Below, in pieces: positions 19,484 through 27,151 of a stretch of 64,000 nt of DNA. A program made the position numbers and the translations under genes. The notes under the pieces were generated by a model, which worked only from the letters and a program-made list of their open reading frames with translations, searched no databases and was not told the DNA's origin. Position 1 is the stretch's first letter. Each line of letters starts with the position of its first letter. The DNA comes from Rubrivivax sp. Its GTDB lineage: Bacteria; Pseudomonadota; Gammaproteobacteria; Burkholderiales; Burkholderiaceae_C. The stretch lies in NCBI GenBank assembly GCA_020248915.1, contig JADCGP010000027.1, forward strand, positions 44,869-108,868, given 5' to 3'.

Positions 19484-20563
19484 ATGGAACGTCGTTCATT
19501 CGTCCAGGGCGCCGGCATCGCCGGTGTGCTCGCAGCCGGCATCGCGCCGGCCGTGCATGCCCAGCCCGCGATCCGCTGGCGCCTCGCGTCCAGCTTCCCG
19601 AAGTCGCTCGACACGATCTTCGGCGCCGCCGAGATCATGGCCAAGCAGGTCGGCGCGATGACCGGCGGCAAGTTCACGATCACGGTCGCCGCGCCCGGCG
19701 AGATCGTGCCGGCGTTCGGCGTCGACGACGCGGTGCGCAACCGCACGGTCGAGATGTGCCACACGGCGCCCTACTACTTCGTCGGCAAGAACGAGGCCTT
19801 CGCCTTCGGCACCGCCATCCCGTTCGGCCTGAACTCGCGCCAGATCAACGGCTGGGTGATGGAAGGCAACGGCATGAAGCTGCTGCGCGAGTTCTACGCG
19901 CAGTTCAACTTCATCAACTTCATCGGCGGCAACACCGGCTCGCAGATGGGCGGCTTCTGGCGCAAGGAGATCAAGAGCCTGGCCGACCTGAAGGGCCAGA
20001 AGATGCGCATCGGCGGCTTCGGCGGCCGCGTGATGGAGAAGATCGGTCTCGTGCCGCAGATGATCCCGGGTGGCGAGATCTACCAGGCCCTCGAGAAGGG
20101 CACGATCGACGCGGCCGAGTGGGTGGGCCCCTACGACGACGAGAAGCTGGGCCTGAACAAGGTGGCCCCCAACTACGCCTACCCGGGCTTCTGGGAAGGC
20201 GGCGCCGGCCTCGAGTTCTGGATCAACAACGCGGCGTTCAACGAACTGCCTGCCGACTACAAGGCCATCGTCGAGGCCGCCTGCTCGCACGCGGCCATCG
20301 AGATGCAGGCCCGCTACGACGCGCGCAACCCGGCGGCGCTGAAGAAGCTGGTGGCCGGCGGCACGAAGCTGTTCCGCTTCCCGAAGGACGTCATGGACGC
20401 AGCCTTCAAGGCCTCGCAGGAGCTGTACTCCGAGCTGAGCGCCAAGAACCCGGCCTTCAAGAAGATCTACGACGACTACAGCGCCTTCCGCCGCGACGCG
20501 AACCTGTGGTTCCGTTTCTCGGAGGCCACGTTCGACGACTTCATGCAGCAGCAGCGGCTGTGA
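19484..20563 (+). CDS. dctP: TRAP transporter substrate-binding protein (DctP family, TakP-like)
   Basis: This 359-residue periplasmic receptor belongs to a tripartite ATP-independent importer. The N-terminus has ERRSF and a hydrophobic stretch ending VHA-QP near residue 26, a Tat- or Sec-type signal. Conserved segments are WRLASSFPKSLDTIFGAAE, HTAPYYFVGKNEAFAFG, the AADLKG-type KSLADLKGQKMRIGGFGG with the carboxylate-binding Arg, and GTIDAAEWVGPYDD. The pattern resembles the 2-oxo acid receptor TakP, so a keto-acid or related organic acid is the likely ligand. AGGAGA precedes the ATG at MERRSF. The permease genes lie immediately downstream on the opposite strand rather than in the same operon. 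Confidence 0.93.
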   Translation: MERRSFVQGAGIAGVLAAGIAPAVHAQPAIRWRLASSFPKSLDTIFGAAEIMAKQVGAMTGGKFTITVAAPGEIVPAFGVDDAVRNRTVEMCHTAPYYFVGKNEAFAFGTAIPFGLNSRQINGWVMEGNGMKLLREFYAQFNFINFIGGNTGSQMGGFWRKEIKSLADLKGQKMRIGGFGGRVMEKIGLVPQMIPGGEIYQALEKGTIDAAEWVGPYDDEKLGLNKVAPNYAYPGFWEGGAGLEFWINNAAFNELPADYKAIVEAACSHAAIEMQARYDARNPAALKKLVAGGTKLFRFPKDVMDAAFKASQELYSELSAKNPAFKKIYDDYSAFRRDANLWFRFSEATFDDFMQQQRL

Positions 20564-20603
20564 TCGCCTGAAGTCCCCGGCAAGCCCGACGACGGCCCGC
20601 CGA

Positions 20604-20646
20604 CCCAAACGAAGAAGCCCCGCACCGCGGGGCTTCTTCGTTTGGG
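20604..20646. terminator. Bidirectional terminator between dctP and dctM
   Basis: A perfect inverted repeat with a 20-base stem and a 3-base ACC loop lies between the two convergent stop codons. The arms begin and end with CCCAAA/TTTGGG, so each strand of transcript ends its hairpin in a short U-run. It can serve both the plus-strand binding-protein gene and the minus-strand permease genes. Confidence 0.9.
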
Positions 20647-20668
20647 GGCCGTCGCGACAACCGGGCGG

Positions 20669-22477
20669 CTACTTCTTCTGCTGGTCCTGCTTGACCGCCT
20701 CGAGCAGCGCCTTCATCGGGTCTTCGACCGTGGCCGGTGCGGCTGCCGAGGCCGAGCCGGCCGGTGCCGCCGGCTCGCTGCTCATCTTCTGCAGCGCCTC
20801 GCGCGCGCCCTGCATCTGCTCGAGCGCCTTGTCGGCGTCGATCTTGACCTCGTCCTTGCCCAGGCTGTCGGCCACCAGGCTCGGGAACGCGATGACGGCA
20901 GCCACCATCGCGAGCTGCAGGATGATGAAGGCGATCGAGCCCTTGTAGATCTGTGCCGTCGTCACGGCAGGGATCATCTGGCCGGTGATGCGGTCCTTGT
21001 AGTCGACCTTGGCCGCCACGCTGCGCAGGTAGAAGAGCGCGAAGCCGAAGGGCGGGGTCAGGAAGCTGGTCTGCAGGTTCATCGCGACGATGACGCCGAA
21101 CCAGATCATGACCGCGTCCACCGGGGCGCCGGGCAGCAACTCGGGCAGGATCTTCGCGGCCACCGGCGCCAGCATCGGGATCACGATGAAGGCGATCTCG
21201 AAGAAGTCGATGAACATGCCCAGGATGAAGACCAGCACGTTGACGACGATCAGGAAGCCCATCGCGCCGCCGGGCAGCGCGTCGAACAGGTGCTCGACCC
21301 AGACGTGGCCGTCGGCGGCGTTGAAGGTGAAGCTGAAGACCGTCGAGCCGATCAGGATGAACATCACGAAGGTGGCCAGCCGCGCCGTGCTGTCCAGCGC
21401 CTGGCGCATCAGCTTGAAGTTCAGGCGCTTGCGCCCGAAGGCCATCACCAGCGCGCCGACCGCGCCCATCGCGCCGCCCTCGGTGGGCGTGGCGATGCCG
21501 AGGAAGATGGTGCCCAGCACGAGGAAGATCAGCACCAGCGGCGGGATCAGCACGAAGGTGACCTGCTCGGCCAGCCGCGACAGCAGCCCGAGCCTGGCCA
21601 CGCGGTTGACGATGGCCAGGAACAGCGCCAGGAACGACGCCACCGTCATCGACATGATGAACACCTCGTCGCCCGGCGCCGGCCGATCGCGGCCGACCAG
21701 CGGATTGATGATCTGCTGGTGGTACAGCGACCAGACGTAGCCCGCCACGGCGCAGACCGCCAGCAGCGCGAGCAGCGAGCGGTGGCCGCTGGCGCCGCTC
21801 GGCTCGCGGTAGATGCGCGCCTCCTGCGGCAGCGCGGGCACCCACGCGGGCCGCACGAAGGCGACGACCACGACGAACGCCAGGTACAGGCTCACCAGCA
21901 GCAGGCCGGGGATCAGCGCGCCCGCGTACATGTCGCCGACCGAGCGGCCGAGCTGGTCGGCCAGCACGATCAGCACCAGCGAAGGCGGGATCGCCTGCGC
22001 CAGCGTGCCGCTGGCCGTGATCGTGCCGGTGGCGATGGTGCGGTTGTAGCCGTAGCGCAGCATGATCGGCAGCGAGATCAGGCCCATGCTGATCACGGCC
22101 GCGGCGACGACGCCGGTGGTGGCGGCCAGCAGCGCGCCGACCAGGATGACCGCGATCGCCAGGCCGCCGCGCACCGGGCCGAAAACCTGCCCCACGGTCT
22201 CGAGCAGGTCCTCGGCCATGCCCGAGCGTTCGAGGATGATCCCCATGAACGTGAAGAACGGGATCGCCAGCAGCGTGTCGTTCTGCATGATGCCGAACAC
22301 GCGCAGCGGCAGGGCCTGGAACATGTTGGTTCCGAACAGCCCGACCTCGATGCCAATGAAGCCGAACAGCAGCCCGGTGGCCGCCAGGCCGAAGGCCACC
22401 GGGATGCCGGTGAGCAGGAAGAACAGCAGCCCGCCGAACATCAGCGGGACGAAGTTCTGGGCGATGAAGGCGCTCAT
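20669..22477 (-). CDS. dctM: TRAP transporter large permease (DctM family)
   Basis: DctM is the ion-coupled translocation subunit. The 602-residue protein has a dozen or more membrane spans, with family segments FFTFMGIILERSGMAEDLLE, LPIMLRYGYNRTIATGTITA, GTLAQAIPPSLVLIVLADQ and GIATPTEGGAMGAVGALV. It is longer than typical DctM (about 430) because of a central insertion with extra spans and a charged Ala/Glu-rich C-terminal tail. The start is the ATG overlapping the dctQ stop (ATGA); frames open further upstream but would run inside dctQ. Confidence 0.94.
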   Translation of the reverse strand: MSAFIAQNFVPLMFGGLLFFLLTGIPVAFGLAATGLLFGFIGIEVGLFGTNMFQALPLRVFGIMQNDTLLAIPFFTFMGIILERSGMAEDLLETVGQVFGPVRGGLAIAVILVGALLAATTGVVAAAVISMGLISLPIMLRYGYNRTIATGTITASGTLAQAIPPSLVLIVLADQLGRSVGDMYAGALIPGLLLVSLYLAFVVVVAFVRPAWVPALPQEARIYREPSGASGHRSLLALLAVCAVAGYVWSLYHQQIINPLVGRDRPAPGDEVFIMSMTVASFLALFLAIVNRVARLGLLSRLAEQVTFVLIPPLVLIFLVLGTIFLGIATPTEGGAMGAVGALVMAFGRKRLNFKLMRQALDSTARLATFVMFILIGSTVFSFTFNAADGHVWVEHLFDALPGGAMGFLIVVNVLVFILGMFIDFFEIAFIVIPMLAPVAAKILPELLPGAPVDAVMIWFGVIVAMNLQTSFLTPPFGFALFYLRSVAAKVDYKDRITGQMIPAVTTAQIYKGSIAFIILQLAMVAAVIAFPSLVADSLGKDEVKIDADKALEQMQGAREALQKMSSEPAAPAGSASAAAPATVEDPMKALLEAVKQDQQKK

Positions 22478-23079
22478 CGTGCGGCCTCCTGGCCCTGCAG
22501 CTGGCCCTTGGCGGTGAGTTCCTCGAGCAGCAGCTCCTCGTCGGTCTTCTCGTGCTCGACGCTGAAGGGCTCGGCGCGCTGGCCGGCCAGGTAGGCGGCG
22601 CGCTTGATCAGCTCCGACAGCGCCTGCAGCGCCAGCACCGAGAAGCCCACCGGGATCAGCAGCAGCACCGGCCAGCGGATCAGGCCGCCGGCATTGGCGC
22701 TCATCTCGCCCGACACCCAGGCGTTGTGGAACAGCGGCCACGACAGCCACACCAGGATCAGCGCCAGCGGGATCGTGAACACCACCAGGCCCAGCATGTC
22801 GATGATGGCGTTGGTGCGCTTGGACAGCCGCGAGGCGATGAAGTCGATGCGCACGTGCGCGTTCTTCAGCAGCACGTAGCCCACGCCGAGCATGAAGACG
22901 CCGGCGAACAGGTACCACTGGATCTCGAGCCAGGCGTTGGAACTGATGTCGAAGGCCTTGCGGATGATGGCGTTGGCGGTGCTGATCAGCACCGCGGCCA
23001 GCACGAGCCACATCACGAGGCGGCCGAGCAACTCGTTGAGGCGGTCGATCAGACCGGACAGTTGGAGCAGGGGTTTCAC
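22474..23079 (-). CDS. dctQ: TRAP transporter small permease (DctQ family)
   Basis: DctQ is the four-span membrane partner of DctM. The 201-residue protein has spans at about 20-40, 52-72, 92-112 and 135-155. The family pattern is AWLEIQWYLFAGVFMLGVGY followed by AHVRIDFI. The C-terminal 40 residues are charged and cytoplasmic. It opens the minus-strand dctQ-dctM unit, and its stop overlaps the dctM start by four bases. Confidence 0.93.
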   Translation of the reverse strand: MKPLLQLSGLIDRLNELLGRLVMWLVLAAVLISTANAIIRKAFDISSNAWLEIQWYLFAGVFMLGVGYVLLKNAHVRIDFIASRLSKRTNAIIDMLGLVVFTIPLALILVWLSWPLFHNAWVSGEMSANAGGLIRWPVLLLIPVGFSVLALQALSELIKRAAYLAGQRAEPFSVEHEKTDEELLLEELTAKGQLQGQEAAR

Positions 23080-23183
23080 GGGTGGGCGGGGCCGGAGCCT
23101 AAGCGCTGGACGGGCGCGATTGTCGCGTCAACCCTGCCCGGCGCAAGGGCGGTTTCCCGCGGCCGGTCTCGCGGCCGGGCGAC

Positions 23184-23615
23184 TCAGCCGGTGGCACGGC
23201 GGCGAACCGCCTCCAGGTAGGCCAGCCCGTCCGGCGGCCGGCCACTGCGCTGGCTCGCCCAGATCATCTCGCCCAGGCACTCCATGACCTCGTGGTGCGC
23301 CGCGTGCAAGTCGCCACGGCGCGCCGCCAGCAGCTGCACGGCCTGGCGGATGCCGGTGGGCTGGTCGATGCTGCACTGCTCCTCGACCGTCAGGTGCATC
23401 GACAGGTGCAGGAACGGGTTGGTGCGGCCGTCCTCGACCCGGTAGTCGCGGGCGACGGCAGCCTCGGCGTCGGCCAGCTCGGCGTGGTACTCCGGGTGCT
23501 CGTCGATCCAGCGTGCGGCGATCGACGACATCGGGTCCAGCGGCAGCGCGTTGCGCTGGCGCGACCAGGCCTCGCAGAAGAAGCGCCGCACGTCGGCCTG
23601 GCTGGGCTGGAACAC
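23184..23615 (-). CDS. DUF1841 family protein
   Basis: This 143-residue cytoplasmic protein matches the DUF1841 family of beta- and gammaproteobacteria. Recognisable sequence runs from [16 protein letters not shown] through [19 protein letters not shown] to [20 protein letters not shown], which has a His-rich metal-binding look, and ends in [16 protein letters not shown]. The GTG at VFQPS is chosen because homologues start at this point; an upstream extension of 28 residues is Arg/Gly-rich and unlike the family. Function unknown. It is divergent from the nitroreductase-like gene. Confidence 0.85.
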   Translation of the reverse strand: MFQPSQADVRRFFCEAWSRQRNALPLDPMSSIAARWIDEHPEYHAELADAEAAVARDYRVEDGRTNPFLHLSMHLTVEEQCSIDQPTGIRQAVQLLAARRGDLHAAHHEVMECLGEMIWASQRSGRPPDGLAYLEAVRRRATG

Positions 23616-23698
23616 GGCCGCGATTGTCGCGCCTGCGCGGCGCCCCTGCCGGCCCACAATGCGGCCTCCGGGGTCCATGCCCCGCCCGCCGCGCCGCA

Positions 23699-24274
23699 AT
23701 GAACGTCACCACCGAACAGCTCTTCACCGAGGCCCGCACCCACAACGGCTACCTGCCCGACCCCGTGCCCGAGGCCACGCTGCGTGCCCTGTACGACCTG
23801 ATGAAGTGGGGCCCGACCTCGGCCAACTGCAGCCCGGCGCGCATCGTCTTCGTGACCAGCGACGCTGCCCGGGCGCGCTTGGTCGAGTGCATGAGCCCCG
23901 GCAACCGCGTCAAGGTGGAGCAGGCGCCGGTGACGGCCCTCATCGGCATGGACCTCGGGTTCCACGAGCAGCTGCCGCGGCTGTTCCCGCACACCGACGC
24001 GCGCAGCTGGTTCGCGGGCAATCCCGAGCTGATCGCCTCCACCGCCTTCCGCAACTCCTCCCTGCAGGGTGCCTACCTGATCGTCGCCGCGCGCGCCCTC
24101 GGGCTGGACTGCGGGCCGATGAGCGGCTTCGACGCCGCGCGCGTGGAAGCCGCGTTCTTCGCCGGCATGAGCGTGAAGATCAACTTCGTCTGCACGCTCG
24201 GGCGCGGCGACCGCAGCAAGCTGTTCCCGCGCAGTCCCCGGCTGGCCTTCGAGGAAGCGTGCCGCATCGTCTAG
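23699..24274 (+). CDS. Nitroreductase-family protein, malonic semialdehyde reductase RutE-like
   Basis: This 191-residue FMN-dependent reductase resembles RutE, which reduces malonic semialdehyde to 3-hydroxypropionate in the pyrimidine-degradation Rut pathway. Family motifs are the N-terminal [34 protein letters not shown], and [20 protein letters not shown] before the GFD segment. No other rut genes are nearby, so the physiological substrate may differ; the family also contains general nitroreductases. The ATG used immediately precedes conserved sequence (MNVTTEQLF). Confidence 0.87.
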   Translation: MNVTTEQLFTEARTHNGYLPDPVPEATLRALYDLMKWGPTSANCSPARIVFVTSDAARARLVECMSPGNRVKVEQAPVTALIGMDLGFHEQLPRLFPHTDARSWFAGNPELIASTAFRNSSLQGAYLIVAARALGLDCGPMSGFDAARVEAAFFAGMSVKINFVCTLGRGDRSKLFPRSPRLAFEEACRIV

Positions 24275-24290
24275 GCGCAGGCCGCCGCCG

Positions 24291-25040
24291 GTGATCGCCG
24301 ACCCCTGGTTCTACGCCGTCGCGGTGCCGGCGGTGCTGCTGATGGGGGTGTCCAAGAGCGGCTTCGGCGCCGGCTTCGGCGCGCTGGCGGTGCCGCTGAT
24401 GGCGCTGGCCGTGCCGGTGCCGCAGGCGGCGGCGATCTTCCTGCCGCTGCTGCTGGTGATGGACGCTTTCGGCGTCTCCGCACTGGTGCGCCACGCCGAC
24501 CGCCGGCTGCTCGCGCTGCTGCTGCCGGCCGGGCTGCTGGGCACGGCGATCGGCACGCTCGCCTTCGGCGTGCTGTCGGCCGCCGCGGTGGCCGGTCTGG
24601 TGGGCGCGGTGACGCTGGCCTTCGTCGCGATCCGGCTGCTGCGCCCGCCCCGGGCCGACGCGCCGCCGCCGCCACGCTGGCTCGGCTTCGCGCTCGGCGC
24701 GGTGTCGGGCTTCACCAGCTTCGTCGCGCACGCGGGCGGCCCGCCGGTGGGCTTCTACGTGCTGCCGCTGCGCCTGCCGCCGCTGGTCTTCAGCGCCACG
24801 ATGGCGGTGTTCTTCGCCGCGGTCAACCTGTCGAAGTGGGGGCCGTACGCCTGGCTCGGCCTGATCGACGGCCGCAACCTGGCCACCGCGCTCGTGCTGA
24901 TGCCGCTGGCGCCGGTGGGGGTGTGGGTAGGGGTACGGATCGCGCGACAGATCTCGCGCGAGCGCTTCGAGCGCGTCTTCCTGGCCGGCATGGTGGCGGC
25001 CGGGCTCAAGCTCCTGTACGACGGGCTGGCGGGCGGCTGA
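24291..25040 (+). CDS. TauE/SafE family sulfite exporter-like membrane protein
   Basis: This 249-residue inner-membrane protein has seven or eight hydrophobic segments. The family repeat appears twice: GVSKSGFGAGFGALAVPLMA near residue 20 and GAVSGFTSFVAHAGGPPVGF near 143, the second with the His-Ala-Gly-Gly-Pro signature. TauE/SafE proteins export sulfite or organosulfonate breakdown products, but substrates are rarely proven. The GTG start lies 17 bases after the reductase gene, so the pair may be co-transcribed. Confidence 0.9.
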   Translation: MIADPWFYAVAVPAVLLMGVSKSGFGAGFGALAVPLMALAVPVPQAAAIFLPLLLVMDAFGVSALVRHADRRLLALLLPAGLLGTAIGTLAFGVLSAAAVAGLVGAVTLAFVAIRLLRPPRADAPPPPRWLGFALGAVSGFTSFVAHAGGPPVGFYVLPLRLPPLVFSATMAVFFAAVNLSKWGPYAWLGLIDGRNLATALVLMPLAPVGVWVGVRIARQISRERFERVFLAGMVAAGLKLLYDGLAGG

Positions 25041-25145
25041 GGCAGGCGCCCGAGGCCGGCGACGGCGTCGCGGCTACCATCTGGCTGTAGGGATGGCCCG
25101 GGCCCGGGTCGGTTTCGGCACGCCGCAGCGCGAGGAGGACGGTAC

Positions 25146-25763
25146 ATGCCGGTGATCGTGGTCGCCAATCCGAAGGGCGGCGTGGGCAAGAGCACGCTGG
25201 CCACCCAGCTGGCGGGCTGCCTGGCCGCGGCCGGGCATTCCGTGATGCTGGGCGACGTCGATCGCCAGCAGTCGGCGCGCCAGTGGCTGGCGCTGCGGCC
25301 GCCGGCGCTGCCGCGCATCGCGGGCTGGGACGTCGCGGCCGACGACGTCGTGCGGCCGCCGCGCGGCACGACGCACGTCGTGCTGGACACGCCGGCGGGC
25401 CTGCACGGCAAGCGGCTGGAGGCGGTGCTGAAGATCGCCGACCGCATGCTGGTTCCGCTGGCAGCCAGCCTGTTCGACATCCAGGCCACGCATGCGTTCG
25501 TGAATCAGGTGCGCCAGCACCGCCGCGCCGGCGAGATCGACCTCGGGCTGGTGGCGATGCGGGTGCGCGAGCACACGCGCTCGCACGAGCAGCTGCAGCA
25601 GTACCTCGACACGCTCGGGGTCCCGGTGGTGGCCTGGCTGCGCGACACGCAGAACTACGTGCAGCTCGCCGCGCACGGCCTGACGCTGTGGGACGTGGCG
25701 CCGAGCCGCGTCGAGCGCGACCTCGAGCAGTGGGCCGCGCTGGCCGACTGGGTGCGCCGCTGA
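25146..25763 (+). CDS. ParA/MinD-type ATPase, orphan
   Basis: This 205-residue P-loop ATPase has the deviant Walker A KGGVGKST (10-17), switch residues in GDVDRQQSARQW (36-47) and Walker B HVVLDTPAG. It is short and lacks the N-terminal DNA-binding part of plasmid ParA. No parB-like gene, partition site or cargo gene is beside it, so which object it positions is unknown. Similar small ParA proteins are common as chromosomal orphans in Burkholderiales. The ATG is preceded by GAGGA at 25134-25138. Confidence 0.88.
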   Translation: MPVIVVANPKGGVGKSTLATQLAGCLAAAGHSVMLGDVDRQQSARQWLALRPPALPRIAGWDVAADDVVRPPRGTTHVVLDTPAGLHGKRLEAVLKIADRMLVPLAASLFDIQATHAFVNQVRQHRRAGEIDLGLVAMRVREHTRSHEQLQQYLDTLGVPVVAWLRDTQNYVQLAAHGLTLWDVAPSRVERDLEQWAALADWVRR

Positions 25764-25783
25764 GGCGGCTGGGGGACCTTCCC

Positions 25784-26236
25784 GTGCAGCACTACGCCCG
25801 GCTGGCCGACCTGCAGCCCCTGGTGGGCCGCGAGATCGGCGTCAGCCAGTGGACCGAGGTCGACCAGGACCGCATCGACCGCTTCGCCGCCGCCACCGGC
25901 GACCACCAGTGGATCCACGTCGACCCGGCGCGGGCCGCCGAGGGGCCGTTCGGTGCGACCATCGCGCACGGCTTCCTGACGCTGTCGCTGCTGCCGATGT
26001 TCTTCGACTCGGGCTTCGCGATCGACGACGTCCGGATGGGCGTCAACTACGGCCTGAACCGGGTTCGCTTCCCGGCGCCGGTGCGCGTGGGCAGCCGGCT
26101 GCGCGGGCACTTCCGCCTGCTCGAGTACCTGCCGCTGGAAGGCGGCGCCCAGCTGACGGTGGAAGTCACGGTCGAGCTCGAGGGCTCGGCCAAGCCGGCC
26201 TGCGTGGCCGAGTCGGTCTCGCGCCGCTACGTCTGA
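25784..26236 (+). CDS. MaoC-like (R)-hydratase/dehydratase
   Basis: This 150-residue hot-dog-fold protein of the MaoC family hydrates enoyl-CoA in the (R) configuration. The hydratase-2 motif is present as FAAATGDHQWIH (residues 34-45) with catalytic Asp40 and His45, followed by GATIAHGFLTLSLLPMF. The start is GTG at VQHYARL, 20 bases after the ParA gene; the frame is open further upstream but would run within parA. It may link to fatty-acid or polyhydroxyalkanoate metabolism, though no such genes are adjacent. Confidence 0.9.
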   Translation: MQHYARLADLQPLVGREIGVSQWTEVDQDRIDRFAAATGDHQWIHVDPARAAEGPFGATIAHGFLTLSLLPMFFDSGFAIDDVRMGVNYGLNRVRFPAPVRVGSRLRGHFRLLEYLPLEGGAQLTVEVTVELEGSAKPACVAESVSRRYV

Positions 26237-26398
26237 CGTCCCCGGCGGCCGCCGGCCCGGCCGCGGACGACGGACCGCACGCTCGCGCGGCCGCGTCCGC
26301 CCGTCGGCCGAGGCTCTTCCCCCGAAGGAGGGTGCGCGCGCGCCGCGCGCGGCCGGACACTACGCGCCGACCCGCCGCCCGCGGGATCCGGAGCGAAC

Positions 26399-27136
26399 AT
26401 GAAGGTCCTGCTGGTCGACGACCACCCGCTCGTGCTGACGGCGCTGCAGGCGGTGATCCAGCGCGTCGACCGCGACATCACCGTCGTCGGCGTCGACGGT
26501 GCGGCGGCCGCGCGGCGCGAGATGCGCGAGCACGCCGACTACGAACTCGTGCTGCTCGACCTGGCGCTGGGCGACGCCGATGGCTTCGCGGTGCTGGCCG
26601 AACTGCGCCAAGCCTGGCCGGCGGTGCCGGTGGTCGTGGTCTCGGCCAGCGAACTCGCCAGCGACGTGATCCGGGCGATCGACCTCGGCGCGATGGGTTT
26701 CGTGCCCAAGAGCAGCAGCCACGCCGAGCTGCACGAGGCGCTGGCGATGGTGATGGCCGGGTCGATGTACGTGCCGCCCTCGATGCTCGGGCTGGACTTC
26801 GGCCGCCTGCGCGCGGCGGCCGCCGCGGGCACCACGGGCCCGGCTGCGCTGGGCGCCGCCGCCCGGCCGGAGCCGCACCAGCAGGTGCGCACGCTCGAGG
26901 CGCTCGGACTGACGCCGCGCCAGACCGAGGTGCTCGGGCTGCTGCTGCAGGGCCTGCCGAACAAGCTGATCGCGCGCCAGCTCGGGCTGTCGGTGGAGAC
27001 CGTGAAGGACCACGTGGCCGCGGTGCTGCGGACGCTGAACGTCGCCTCGCGCACCCAGGCGGTGCTGGCGGTGAGCCAGATGACGCAGGGCCAAGGCGGC
27101 TTCGTCACCGGGCCGCGGCGAGCGGTCGGCGCCTGA
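26399..27136 (+). CDS. NarL/FixJ-type response regulator
   Basis: This two-component transcription factor has 245 residues. The receiver domain has the acidic pair DD at 7-8, phospho-acceptor Asp54 in LVLLDLAL, and the conserved VPKSSS Lys near 103. After an Ala/Gly-rich linker comes a LuxR-type helix-turn-helix (about 170-230: LTPRQTEVLGLLLQGLPNKL then IARQLGLSVETVKDHV). It is followed 15 bases later by a hybrid sensor kinase, its probable partner. Confidence 0.93.
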   Translation: MKVLLVDDHPLVLTALQAVIQRVDRDITVVGVDGAAAARREMREHADYELVLLDLALGDADGFAVLAELRQAWPAVPVVVVSASELASDVIRAIDLGAMGFVPKSSSHAELHEALAMVMAGSMYVPPSMLGLDFGRLRAAAAAGTTGPAALGAAARPEPHQQVRTLEALGLTPRQTEVLGLLLQGLPNKLIARQLGLSVETVKDHVAAVLRTLNVASRTQAVLAVSQMTQGQGGFVTGPRRAVGA

Positions 27137-27151
27137 GGCAGGTCGCTGGCC

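Noticed and set aside
20642..22594. A 650-codon plus-strand frame antisense to dctM
   Set aside because: Composition is Arg/Gln/His-rich with no motif, while the minus strand encodes a clear TRAP permease.
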